This document shows, piece after piece, positions 13,927-21,665 of a DNA stretch of 55,858 nt. Location: positions 1 to 55,858 of IMG/VR virus record IMGVR_UViG_3300017989_000139, one strand, 5' to 3'. Source of the stretch: a virus. Under the pieces are notes generated by a model that was given only the letters and a program-made list of their open reading frames with translations, ran no database searches and was not told the origin of the DNA. The translations under genes and the position numbers were made by a program. Every line of letters starts with the position of its first letter. Within the stretch, counting starts at the first letter, position 1.

Positions 13927-14220
13927 TTAAGCTGTTCCCTTGATGAAATCGTGAAATCTTTTAATGGTGCCCTTCAATGTGGGTGTTACATTATAAGCTC
14001 GGTGTGTGTTAGTTACATACCATGTTTTACCATTTATTGTTGATTTCCAAACTGCTGGTGTGAGATTTCCTTCAGAATGATGCCATACTGCTTTGGATCG
14101 CATTACTTGTTCTCGTTCTTCGGGAGTTAATTGTTTGCGGTTTTTCTTGAGTGTTTTGAAATTAGGTTCCTTTCGACCATCATGTTTTTCTTCTATTATC
14201 CATTCGTAGAAACTTCTCAT
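13927..14220 (-). CDS. CTS-like small phage protein
   Basis: A 97-aa basic protein starting [15 protein letters not shown]. The first ten residues end in I-I-E, fitting the T4 capsid-targeting peptide and gp21 cleavage rule (hydrophobic-x-Glu). The rest ([20 protein letters not shown], then SPAVW-like [20 protein letters not shown] and [14 protein letters not shown]) resembles a hypothetical protein of cyanophages and other phages as I recall it. CATATATAAAATC precedes the ATG without a Shine-Dalgarno. Function unknown; possibly packaged. Confidence 0.7.
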   Translation of the reverse strand: MRSFYEWIIEEKHDGRKEPNFKTLKKNRKQLTPEEREQVMRSKAVWHHSEGNLTPAVWKSTINGKTWYVTNTHRAYNVTPTLKGTIKRFHDFIKGTA

Positions 14221-14254
14221 GATTTTATATATGCTTTATTTGAGAAAGAAATTT

Positions 14255-14575
14255 TTACCTGAAGTTTTCGTTCATTTCATCGGCTTCGGCTTGACTCTTT
14301 AGTAGTTTATAAACCACATGTCCTGAGTTCATTGCCCATGCAAGTGCTTCTTTAGTTCTTCCTGATTCCCATAATTCTGCCACTTGTGTGGCTTGACCTT
14401 CGATGACTTCTGCTAGTATGGGATCGTCGAAAGCAATTTCATTCAATGTTGAGGTGAAGAAATTATCATCGACTCCGTGTTCTAATGATACACCAAGGGA
14501 AATGACCGTTTCCCTTTTTAGCTTCGGCAATCTGATTTTGATTATCGGCTTTTTGTTTCTTCTGTTTTTTTTCAT
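14255..14575 (-). CDS. hypothetical protein
   Basis: A 106-aa protein with a very basic N-terminus (MKKNRRNKKPIIKIRLPKLK) and a helical acidic C-terminal part (EALAWAMNSGHVVYKLLKSQ, EADEMNENFR). No family recognised. Same strand as the 14597 gene upstream and the 13927 gene downstream. Confidence 0.6.
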   Translation of the reverse strand: MKKNRRNKKPIIKIRLPKLKRETVISLGVSLEHGVDDNFFTSTLNEIAFDDPILAEVIEGQATQVAELWESGRTKEALAWAMNSGHVVYKLLKSQAEADEMNENFR

Positions 14576-14596
14576 GGTATTTCTAATGATCTAAAA

Positions 14597-14806
14597 TTAA
14601 GTTTCTATCCACTCAAACCATCTATCTATCTCCCATCCAAGCCTGGGATTGAAGTTGAAAGCGGCTCTGTTTACGAGCCGCTTTCGTATGTGATAAAAAC
14701 CTTTCTTTTTGCCTAGAGTACAGTGTTTAACAACTTCTAAATCCGACTGACCATGAAAATGGTGGCCCGCCGTATTGCCGATGGCTATTTTGTTTTTCTT
14801 GTTCAT
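14597..14806 (-). CDS. hypothetical protein with an internal perfect hairpin
   Basis: A 69-aa basic protein, MNKKNKIAIGNTAGHHFHGQ ... LGWEIDRWFEWIET. No Shine-Dalgarno and no recognised family. Its codons for KRLVNRAAF contain an 11-bp perfect inverted repeat. Either a real small gene or an accidental frame across a structured element; the coherent C-terminus favours a gene. Confidence 0.5.
   Translation of the reverse strand: MNKKNKIAIGNTAGHHFHGQSDLEVVKHCTLGKKKGFYHIRKRLVNRAAFNFNPRLGWEIDRWFEWIET
14657..14685. repeat. perfect inverted repeat
   Basis: GAAAGCGGCTC (14657-14667) and GAGCCGCTTTC (14675-14685) with a 7-base loop, inside the 69-aa open frame. No T-run follows on either strand, so it is not an ordinary terminator. 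Confidence 0.8.
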
Positions 14807-14847
14807 TTTTATGCGAGATATACTATATTAGTTATAGTCAATAACAT

Positions 14848-16011
14848 ATGGAGCAAATAATGTATCTACAAGACATAGATGGTATTTTACCAGCCCAGAA
14901 AGTAAAAATCAAGTATGATTGTAACGGCGGTTACGAGCGGTGCGGCAAGGAGTGGATGCTGAAGCTCGAAAACGCACAAAAGAACTTCGCCAATAACGAC
15001 GGCAAGCATATTTGCCGATCCTGCCAAATCAGTAAAAAGAATCCCATGCGGGACAAAAAAGTACAGGAGAAGATCAAGGAAACCACCATGAAGAGGTATG
15101 GGGTATCTTGTGCCCTGAACACTCAGGAAAATATTGAAAAGCGAAAAAAGCTTTTTGAAAATGAAGAAAGAAAGACCGAGTGGAATCGAAAACGTCGAGA
15201 GACTTGCAGGAAGAAATATGGAGCCGACCATGCCGCCCAGTCGGATCAAGTTAAAAAGAAACAACGGCAGACCATGATGGAAAACTATGGTGTCGAGTTT
15301 CCATATCAGTCCGAAGAAATCATGGCAAAGATGAAAAAACACAATATGGAAAAGTATGGTGTTGAAAATGTTGCCCAGCTTCCAGAAGTTCAAATTAAGA
15401 TGGCAAAGACGACTCTTGAAAAGTATGGAGTAGAGCGTTACAACGAATTGCCTGAAATGCGTGAATATTTGCGAGAGAATTGCCGTGAATGGCTGGCCGA
15501 GAGTTGGGCGAATCCTTGGGCCAAGGGGATTACGCGACCGGAGGAGTGGAATCAGAAGCAGAGGGAAACTGTTGCGGAGCTTGTGGCAAGAGGAGAATGG
15601 CACACGGGCGATAAAAACTCAATAAAAGGGCGGTATAGTTCCAAGAAATGCACAAAAAAAGATCCTTTGTTCAGATCTAGTTACGAACTTATAGTACATA
15701 TATGGCTTGATGAAAACCGAGATGTTTTGGGCTACGAGTATGAGCCATATATGATTGCATATTACGATACTGAAGGAAAGCATAGATATTACTTTCCTGA
15801 CTTTTTGGTGAAATTCAAAAGAAGTCGGTTATTTTTGCTGGAGGTTAAAAATGACTATGCATTGAAGTTCGCGATCAATATCAGCAAGGATAAAGCGGCC
15901 AAAGAGTATGCATCTCAAAATGACTTGGATTACGAATTGTGGTCTAATCAAAAAATTAAAGAGCTTGGTATCGATCACTCTAATTTTCAGGAGCGGTACA
16001 TTCTCTTCTAA
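14848..16011 (+). CDS. putative homing endonuclease with YGV repeats and PD-(D/E)XK domain
   Basis: A 387-aa free-standing endonuclease candidate. The N-terminal third has Cys pairs (HICRSCQISKKNP) suggesting a zinc finger. About five repeats follow with the pattern (M/L)EKYGVE....q..e...K (RYGVSCAL, KYGADHAAQ, NYGVEFPYQ, KYGVENVAQ, KYGVERYNE), as in phage DUF7487-type mobile endonucleases. The C-terminus carries FRSSYELIVHIWLDEN, YFPDFLVKFKRSRLFLLEVK: an E..D..ExK nuclease core like the TnsA/Vsr type. It sits beside the major capsid gene, a place where homing genes often settle. Ends in a bidirectional terminator. Confidence 0.8.
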   Translation: MEQIMYLQDIDGILPAQKVKIKYDCNGGYERCGKEWMLKLENAQKNFANNDGKHICRSCQISKKNPMRDKKVQEKIKETTMKRYGVSCALNTQENIEKRKKLFENEERKTEWNRKRRETCRKKYGADHAAQSDQVKKKQRQTMMENYGVEFPYQSEEIMAKMKKHNMEKYGVENVAQLPEVQIKMAKTTLEKYGVERYNELPEMREYLRENCREWLAESWANPWAKGITRPEEWNQKQRETVAELVARGEWHTGDKNSIKGRYSSKKCTKKDPLFRSSYELIVHIWLDENRDVLGYEYEPYMIAYYDTEGKHRYYFPDFLVKFKRSRLFLLEVKNDYALKFAINISKDKAAKEYASQNDLDYELWSNQKIKELGIDHSNFQERYILF

Positions 16012-16024
16012 TTCTAATTCAAAG

Positions 16025-16060
16025 AAAAAGCCCGCTTGCCTTTGGCAAGCGGGCTTTTTT
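16025..16060. terminator. bidirectional terminator
   Basis: AAAAAGCCCGCTTGCC-TTT-GGCAAGCGGGCTTTTTT. The A-run on one side and T-run on the other make it work in both directions, between the plus-strand endonuclease and the minus-strand capsid gene. Confidence 0.9.
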
Positions 16061-16103
16061 ATTTGCTATAAGTCATTATCTGACTTGCACTTACGGTGTA
16101 AAA

Positions 16104-17543
16104 TCAGATCACAAAATTGGCAATGCTCAATCTTGCGTAAAACTTCGCTCCCTCCCTAAGCAACTTTTTGCCGTACCTGGTAAGTATACCCTTTCGAGGA
16201 CAAAAGCTATCAGGATCAAGGACGACCGGAGTCTGTGTCAGCGGAACGTAAGGACAATAAAAATATCCAGAGTCCATATAGCTGTCACCCTTGTAACCCA
16301 TCAAGATTTGACCTGTTGGGAACAGAGGATCTTTGTAAAGTCGCCATCTGTTGTTCACAGTACCGACATATTGGATGCCGAGGCTGCTTGTGAAGGTCTC
16401 AGACGGAGCGGGTGCAAAACCGGCAGTTGCGGTCTCGAAGATCGAGGCAACTTCGGGGCTCGTTACGAGCCAGTTGCATCCACCGCGAAGAGTCTTACGG
16501 TGAACAATGTTGGTAACTTCAACGACCTTGACATAGAGGCTTTCATACTTTTCCTTGATTGTGTCACCAAGGGCGGTATTAAAGTCCCAAGAAGCAACCG
16601 TACCAGCGTTGTTACGAAGGTCGGTCAAAACTTCACGGTCAATTTCCAGGTTGATTTCTTGAGCCAAGACGGCGGTCAGTTCGGCCTCGGCATCAAGGTT
16701 ATGTTGTGAACGAAGGTCCTGTTGGGCCTCGTAGCTCCAGACAGCCTTGAGCTTTCTTGTCTTAGCAGCGATTTCTTCACTTTCAACAACCAGATTGATT
16801 TCTGGGAGATCTTGGTTGCATTCCATGTTGTATTCATACGACATGATGCAGTAGTTCTCACCAGGGGCACCGTTCCAGGTCAAGGTCATCTCGCCTGTGG
16901 TTAGGTCGAGAGTACCGGCAGTAACCTTAGGAGCCGGGGCACCAATGTCCGTGAAAGTAAAGTTGCTATTTTCGTCAACGACGAAGGTTTGAACTGCCAC
17001 TCCACCATCATAGATGGTTCCAGTGATTGTTCCAGCCAAAATTGGAGTGTGTTCCAAGGGGCTGTAAACAGAGAGAACATCAGCACCATCATCTGTAGAT
17101 GTGGTTTCGTTCTCAACCAACTGGTGGGAGTAGTAAATCGACAGATTGGCATCACCAGAAGCCAACTGTTGGAGGGAGTTAGCATCATCGCCAGGGAATC
17201 CAGCGTTGTTGTCGGCTCCTCTCACGTCGCCCTTGTTAGTCGAATAACGGAAACGCAGATAGTAGACCAAACCAGTTGGGCCGAGCAACGGTTGAACCGA
17301 GACGACCTTATTGGCGATCAACTGCGGGTAAATTCGTCTAACCAAAGGAATTGAAATTCGCTTAAACTGAGCGATGTCGCCTGTGTCTGTTGAAACTTCG
17401 TTCATTAGACGCTGATTTTCTAGAAGAACGGCGGTGCAAGAACGAGTGTAACGATCTTCAATGCCGTTCAGCAAACCAGTCTCGCCCCAACGACTTTCCA
17501 TGACGGCGGCTTCATTCAGAAATTTTGCATTTGCTGATTGCAT
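16104..17543 (-). CDS. major capsid protein, T4 gp23-like
   Basis: A 479-aa T4-type major capsid protein (HK97 fold). It starts MQSANAKFLNEAAVMESRWG, with DTGDIAQFKRISIPLVRRIYPQL, the conserved gp23 N-terminal region including PLVRRI.P.L. Later come VQPLLGPTGLVYYLRFRY, EINLEIDREVLTDLRNNAGT, RKTLRGGCNWLVTSPEVASI and a C-terminal GILTRYGKKLLREGAKFYAR. The insert at about 140-260 contains an Ig-like extension. An AAGGAG Shine-Dalgarno and a GATAAATA late motif are upstream. It follows scaffold and protease in the canonical gp21-gp22-gp23 order, so gp21 processing of its N-terminus is expected. Confidence 0.93.
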   Translation of the reverse strand: MQSANAKFLNEAAVMESRWGETGLLNGIEDRYTRSCTAVLLENQRLMNEVSTDTGDIAQFKRISIPLVRRIYPQLIANKVVSVQPLLGPTGLVYYLRFRYSTNKGDVRGADNNAGFPGDDANSLQQLASGDANLSIYYSHQLVENETTSTDDGADVLSVYSPLEHTPILAGTITGTIYDGGVAVQTFVVDENSNFTFTDIGAPAPKVTAGTLDLTTGEMTLTWNGAPGENYCIMSYEYNMECNQDLPEINLVVESEEIAAKTRKLKAVWSYEAQQDLRSQHNLDAEAELTAVLAQEINLEIDREVLTDLRNNAGTVASWDFNTALGDTIKEKYESLYVKVVEVTNIVHRKTLRGGCNWLVTSPEVASIFETATAGFAPAPSETFTSSLGIQYVGTVNNRWRLYKDPLFPTGQILMGYKGDSYMDSGYFYCPYVPLTQTPVVLDPDSFCPRKGILTRYGKKLLREGAKFYARLSIANFVI

Positions 17544-17557
17544 TTTTCTCCTTAGTG

Positions 17558-18463
17558 TTATTTATCTTTTTTAGTTCCCGCGAGGACCTGCATTTGAGCA
17601 AGCACGGCAGGATCTAAAGTCTCTACTAACGTTTTATCGGCCTGTGGCTTTTCTTCTGGAAGCTCTTCTTTATGCTCCTGGATGAGTTCACCATCGGCTG
17701 TTCGTCCTCTCCCCGTTGCGTTCTTCGCTTTCTGCTCTCTTTCTTGTCTGTTCTCGGTAGACTCAGTGAGCATTTGCTCTTGTTGACGGCAAACCTCATT
17801 GAGCTTTCCATTCTCTGTGCCAAGTCGAATATTTCTGGCTTCTAGGATCTTTACTTGGCTTCTCAGATCCTCAATAGCTTGTTGTGCTTCCTCAAGTTTT
17901 GCGTTGCAAACACTGTTGTAGTCGTCATCGGAAAGATAAGTAGAAACACTATCGATAACCTTATCCAGAACGACCTTGTGTTCAACTAGACGCGGGTCAC
18001 TTAGAACATCACGACGGACGCTTTCAGCGATTTCGGGTCCTTTATACTCCAAGAACTGGTGAATCTTGTTGATGAAGTATTCACGCATCTCCTGCAACTT
18101 GGTATTGAACTCTTCATACATATCGACATCGAGATTATCATTCTTTGCCTTTTCGGCTTGAAGCATCTCGAAAGCCTCTTGGTAGCCATCATTCATCGCA
18201 GATTCAAATTCTTTCTTCTGCGTTTCAAGACGACCACGAAGGTCCTTAATAATTGCGTAAGCTTCTTGGTATCCCTGCTCGCCGGTTTGTTCAGCTTGCT
18301 TAAGCTCTTCTGTAAACTCTTGATAGGCTTCATGAAGCTTTTCGGTATACTCCTTCTCCATGTCAGTCTTCGCTGTTTCCAGTTCGCTTTGCACGGCCTC
18401 GGTAACCTCCGCGACTTGCTCTTCAGGAAGTAATTTGCTCAACGCTTCAACGATTTTTTCCAT
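17558..18463 (-). CDS. prohead core scaffold protein, T4 gp22-like
   Basis: A 301-aa highly charged helical protein between the prohead protease and the capsid gene, the position of T4 gp22. It starts MEKIVEALSKLLPEEQVAEV, is rich in Glu, Lys and Gln with long coiled-coil stretches, and ends EKPQADKTLVETLDPAVLAQ MQVL. It would form the core around which the head assembles and then be degraded by gp21. Its start shares one base with the protease stop (TAATG), indicating tight coupling. A GATAAATA motif overlaps its end and drives the capsid gene. Confidence 0.85.
   Translation of the reverse strand: MEKIVEALSKLLPEEQVAEVTEAVQSELETAKTDMEKEYTEKLHEAYQEFTEELKQAEQTGEQGYQEAYAIIKDLRGRLETQKKEFESAMNDGYQEAFEMLQAEKAKNDNLDVDMYEEFNTKLQEMREYFINKIHQFLEYKGPEIAESVRRDVLSDPRLVEHKVVLDKVIDSVSTYLSDDDYNSVCNAKLEEAQQAIEDLRSQVKILEARNIRLGTENGKLNEVCRQQEQMLTESTENRQEREQKAKNATGRGRTADGELIQEHKEELPEEKPQADKTLVETLDPAVLAQMQVLAGTKKDK
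17559..17566 (-). promoter_or_regulatory. candidate late promoter of the capsid gene (GATAAATA)
   Basis: GATAAATA 16 bp upstream of the major capsid ATG, with AAGGAG between. One mismatch to the T4 late consensus. It would give the capsid gene its own strong late transcript. Confidence 0.5.
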
Positions 18464-19176
18464 TACTTTAACCTCGCTTGAATTTCTTTGGCCTTTTTAT
18501 GAACAATGCCACCAAGGCAAGCCTTTACCAGTTCTGCATTAACTGTATATAAGCCGCTGGACTCATTTTTAACAACATCGTCGTGTTGTTCGGGTGACAC
18601 GTTTTCACGTTTGTTACTAACAATCTGTTTTTGAAAGGCTGCGTTTGTGCTTGGATCGGCCACAGCATCAAACGTAATTAGCTTGTACGACTCACCAATT
18701 ACGAGGACTCCATTCTCATTAACCTTTCCATTTCCAACACCGCGACTACTGATACCAACTCTTACTCCATCGTTGAGCAAAGACTTGATAATTTTTCCCG
18801 CTGGTGTGTTAAGGATTATTCCCTCACCCATCAGAGTCTTGCCATCCCACCAGAGTTTTGTGATCTTGTGGCAGGCCTTCTCAAAATGGATAATAGAGTC
18901 CGTTGGGTGATCCAGTTCACCGACTAAACCGCCGTTTTTAATAACTTCATCGAGTTTTTGAACGTTCTTGTTTAGTACCGCATACGGATACATCCTCTTG
19001 TTTTTGTTGACCGCTTCGGCTTCCTGGAATTTGCCCCTGAATTTAAGGGAACTTCCAACCTCGGTCGATTCGTGAAGTACCATCTCATTCAAGATAGCAC
19101 CCACTGTTCCTCCTAGAATTAGTCGATCCTCATAGATCGTTCCGGGAGTCACATCATGCTCGATAAGCAATTCCAT
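18463..19176 (-). CDS. prohead protease, T4 gp21-like
   Basis: A 237-aa protease of the T4 gp21 (S78/U9-like) family, which matures the prohead and removes targeting peptides from internal proteins. Visible family motifs: LKFRGKFQEAEAVNKNKRMY PYAVL, GGLVGELDHPTDSIIHFEKA with the conserved His, GKTLMGEGIILNTPAGKIIK, and VGISSRGVGNG with the Ser. The start at 19176 is chosen because GGGAGG lies 5 nt before it; a TTG extension to 19203 is less likely. The recognised T4 cleavage rule (hydrophobic-x-Glu) is relevant to the many small proteins with such N-termini in this window. Confidence 0.92.
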   Translation of the reverse strand: MELLIEHDVTPGTIYEDRLILGGTVGAILNEMVLHESTEVGSSLKFRGKFQEAEAVNKNKRMYPYAVLNKNVQKLDEVIKNGGLVGELDHPTDSIIHFEKACHKITKLWWDGKTLMGEGIILNTPAGKIIKSLLNDGVRVGISSRGVGNGKVNENGVLVIGESYKLITFDAVADPSTNAAFQKQIVSNKRENVSPEQHDDVVKNESSGLYTVNAELVKACLGGIVHKKAKEIQARLK

Positions 19177-19192
19177 AGAACCTCCCATTAGA

Positions 19193-20935
19193 TTACTGGT
19201 CAACGACTAAGTCTGGTTCCTTGCCGTGATTCATCTTGTACGTTTGAGGAGTCACAGCAGCGGGACAATAAGGATTTTGCAATGCTGGCCACGTATCACT
19301 ACCGCCCCAGTGGGCTAGTTGATCCGAGTCCGTTTCAATTGCTTTCTCTCCTTTGATCTTGTAATCACCAAAAGGTGTTGGGACATATGGATTGTTCAAA
19401 GCTGGAAAGACATCAGGTCCACCCAGATTGCCATATGCTCGATTTCTCATGAGGTCTGCTTCGCCACCCTTGTAACTGGCTCCATCACTGGCAGGAGCAA
19501 CATCTCCCCAGTCGCCACTAGCATCTGCGGCGGGAGAATACTTCTGACGTGCTTTGTCAGCCATTGCGGGATGGTCACCACTGACTGTGATGTGTGGTGT
19601 GTTGCTGACGTTCCAATCCTTCGTTTCCAGATTGGTTTCAACCAATGTCCACAGCCACTCAGCAGCAGATTCCGCAACCTCAAGAGTAGGTTCAACTTCT
19701 TGTTGAACGATGGGCAGAAGCTCGTTCAAGTGCATGGCGGCTTCCGCTCTCAGAGGAGCATTCTTTTGCTCTGTCGCTAATGTGTGAACGTGTCGAAGTG
19801 CTTCGTAAAGATCAATAAAAACTTGCATTTCGAGGGTTACGTTCTCATCAAGTGATGGATAGAACTGGTCAACGACATTTTTGAAGACCAAGTAAGGATC
19901 TTCTGCATTCTCATCGACCCTAGCACCAGCGAGTTTCATCACTTTAGCTACACGATCAACAAACGTGTGATGGGCTGTTCGCAGAATGCCTTCGGCCATG
20001 AAATCACACATTTGGTCGTCGTAGTTGCTTGCACCGGCCATTTCCAAAGCCGACTTGATTGATTCGGAAAGTTCGTCTTGAGTTAAGTAAATGACTTGTG
20101 GCCACTTGCCAATAATGTTCTCAAGGGTTTCTTGCAGGCTGTTGTCGTCCGACAAAGCATTGTGCCGCTTAAGTTCAGCGACCGCCTGGGCGAATTGAGC
20201 GTCTTCCGAAAGCGTCTTTGCATTCATTCTCTTGCAAACACAGTCGGTGTTGAGAGTCTTCCAATCAAAAGAAAGGAGCTTCATTTCGTTTCTCAGTCGT
20301 GTAGTAGGTACACGAACACCAACCGGGTTGCCTCGCTCGTCATATCTGACTCGGGACTCGTTAATAACGGGTCCATGTTCTTTGTAGTCAATGTACTCGA
20401 AAACATGCTGGCATATCTGGCCCCAAGATTGAAGTACGTTCTCCTTACAGGAGAAAGGCCCACAGGGCTTCTTCTTCTTTTTCTTCTTGGCAATCTTGCC
20501 TAGTACCCCGCCTTTCGGGATCTCTATAGCACGTTCTTCTTTCCTTTCAATAAAGGTTCTGCGAGTTCTTGGGAGAGCTAGATATTCACTAAACAACTGG
20601 TTTGCCTTCTCTTCTTTGTCTTCCATCAAAGCATCGAGCATTTGAGCAACAATTTCACGTTGCTTTTTGTACTCGGTCTCTTCGTTAAGGACCAGTTCTT
20701 CAACATTATCAAATTCAATGTGGTTGTTCTTGACCTGATAATTGGCATGGATGTAATTGCCATCGCATGTCTCATAAAGAACGTCATTGGGTCCAAAACA
20801 ATGAAGCTGGGCACAATTCAATTGCAGTGCCTTAGCTAAGATTGGAGCGGCTTCAGCCAGTTCGACTTCGGCGGACGATAGCGAATCCTCTTCGATTCTC
20901 TCAAAAACATCGTAATTGATGAGTTTTTTCTTCAT
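19193..20935 (-). CDS. large virion-associated protein of unknown function
   Basis: A 580-aa acidic protein between portal and prohead protease. The N-terminal part is helical (SSAEVELAEAAPILAKALQL). A Lys block GKIAKKKKKKKPCGPFSCKE sits at about 147-166, followed by a helical middle. The C-terminal 130 residues contain a duplicated motif (GGPDVFPALNNPYVPTPFGD YK and GGSDTWPALQNPYCPAAVTP). T4 has the small gp67/gp68 at this position; this protein is far larger. Location and the TATAAATA motif 115 bp upstream argue for a late structural or assembly protein. Some regions (RTRRTFIERKEERAIE) could be processing sites. Confidence 0.75.
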   Translation of the reverse strand: MKKKLINYDVFERIEEDSLSSAEVELAEAAPILAKALQLNCAQLHCFGPNDVLYETCDGNYIHANYQVKNNHIEFDNVEELVLNEETEYKKQREIVAQMLDALMEDKEEKANQLFSEYLALPRTRRTFIERKEERAIEIPKGGVLGKIAKKKKKKKPCGPFSCKENVLQSWGQICQHVFEYIDYKEHGPVINESRVRYDERGNPVGVRVPTTRLRNEMKLLSFDWKTLNTDCVCKRMNAKTLSEDAQFAQAVAELKRHNALSDDNSLQETLENIIGKWPQVIYLTQDELSESIKSALEMAGASNYDDQMCDFMAEGILRTAHHTFVDRVAKVMKLAGARVDENAEDPYLVFKNVVDQFYPSLDENVTLEMQVFIDLYEALRHVHTLATEQKNAPLRAEAAMHLNELLPIVQQEVEPTLEVAESAAEWLWTLVETNLETKDWNVSNTPHITVSGDHPAMADKARQKYSPAADASGDWGDVAPASDGASYKGGEADLMRNRAYGNLGGPDVFPALNNPYVPTPFGDYKIKGEKAIETDSDQLAHWGGSDTWPALQNPYCPAAVTPQTYKMNHGKEPDLVVDQ

Positions 20936-21027
20936 GGTCGCTTTACTCCTGTTCGACTAGACTTCATTTTACCCATTCTGTCATGCACAGAGGTTGGATA
21001 TTCAATGTCATTTCACATCGCAAATGC

Positions 21028-21034
21028 CTAAATA
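21028..21034 (+). promoter_or_regulatory. candidate late promoter (CTAAATA)
   Basis: CTAAATA on the plus strand 60 bp upstream of the CTS-like gene at 21095, in the 159-bp divergent gap. The gap holds no other gene I can support. Confidence 0.4.
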
Positions 21035-21050
21035 GAGGCGGATGTAACTA

Positions 21051-21058
21051 TATTTATA
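21051..21058 (-). promoter_or_regulatory. candidate late promoter (TATAAATA, perfect)
   Basis: An exact T4 late consensus TATAAATA on the minus strand, 115 bp upstream of the 580-aa gene. It would drive the 580-aa protein, protease and scaffold. Confidence 0.55.
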
Positions 21059-21094
21059 GTATGCCGCAATCGCCAAAAACCGTGGGATTTAATA

Positions 21095-21394
21095 ATGAAA
21101 ACATTTACTAGCTACATCAAGCTCCTAGAATCAGATGAGCTTGACACCCCAGAAAATCAAGACGATCTACTTGCAAAGCTTGTCCGACTGGCTTGGAGAA
21201 GATACGCACAAGAAACGAAAGACTTCTTTTCCCAATTAGGAAGCAAAGATCCCGATATTAAAGATCTCCTAACAAAAGCCGAACGACCCACAGACGAAAT
21301 GCCTCCAGATCGAGTGCCCGACGATCTGGGTGATGATATGGATGTCGTCGCACCACCCGCCGCAGATAGTAGTGCGGGATTACAAGAAGATTAG
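21095..21394 (+). CDS. CTS-like small acidic protein
   Basis: A 99-aa protein beginning MKTFTSYIKLLESDE, which shares MKT-aromatic and a hydrophobic-x-Glu end with the T4 targeting peptide MKTYQEFIAE. A helical segment (LAKLVRLAWRRYAQETKDFF) and an acidic Pro/Asp-rich tail (MPPDRVPDDLGDDMDVVAPP) follow. Unknown family. It sits within the head block on the opposite strand, and its stop faces a bidirectional terminator. Confidence 0.65.
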   Translation: MKTFTSYIKLLESDELDTPENQDDLLAKLVRLAWRRYAQETKDFFSQLGSKDPDIKDLLTKAERPTDEMPPDRVPDDLGDDMDVVAPPAADSSAGLQED

Positions 21395-21401
21395 ATTTAA
21401 A

Positions 21402-21440
21402 AAGAGCCGCTCCCGCTTTGCGGGAGCGGCTCTTATTTTA
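21402..21440. terminator. bidirectional terminator
   Basis: AAGAGCCGCTCCCGC-TTT-GCGGGAGCGGCTCTT followed by ATTTTAT, between convergent genes ending at 21394 (plus) and 21438 (minus). Confidence 0.85.
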
Positions 21441-21665
21441 TCCCTTTCCCTTTGGATTTTTACCTTTCTTAAGGTTTTCCTTGTGGATGTCTCCCTTTTT
21501 GAATCTCATCGCTAGAGCTTTTCTCCTGGGAGTACAGGTTTTCTTTGTCATTGGTGTGCAGTATCCCTCATGTTCGGGATCGACAGCCTTTTGAATCCAT
21601 TTTTTCTTGGCTTCGTCAAGAAGTTCAGGATCGATTTCTTCTAAAAAGTCGTTAAAATTTCTCAT
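21438..21665 (-). CDS. CTS-like small basic protein
   Basis: A 75-aa protein beginning MRNFNDFLEEIDPELL, with a ten-residue leader ending L-E-E as in T4 internal proteins. The rest is strongly basic (KKKWIQKAVDPEHEGYCTPM, RRKALAMRFKKGDIHKENLK), similar to the small Lys/Arg-rich 'KKWIQKA' domains seen in many phages, and probably binds DNA. Its start overlaps the portal stop by 4 bp (ATGA-type). It would make sense as a packaged, DNA-associated internal protein (inference). Confidence 0.72.
   Translation of the reverse strand: MRNFNDFLEEIDPELLDEAKKKWIQKAVDPEHEGYCTPMTKKTCTPRRKALAMRFKKGDIHKENLKKGKNPKGKG

Noticed and set aside
14887-15603. 238-aa minus-strand frame
   Set aside because: Antisense to the YGV-repeat endonuclease; Leu/Phe-rich shadow composition caused by Lys/Glu codons on the other strand.
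20096-20503. 135-aa plus-strand frame
   Set aside because: Antisense to the 580-aa gene between protease and portal; no motifs and no ribosome-binding site.
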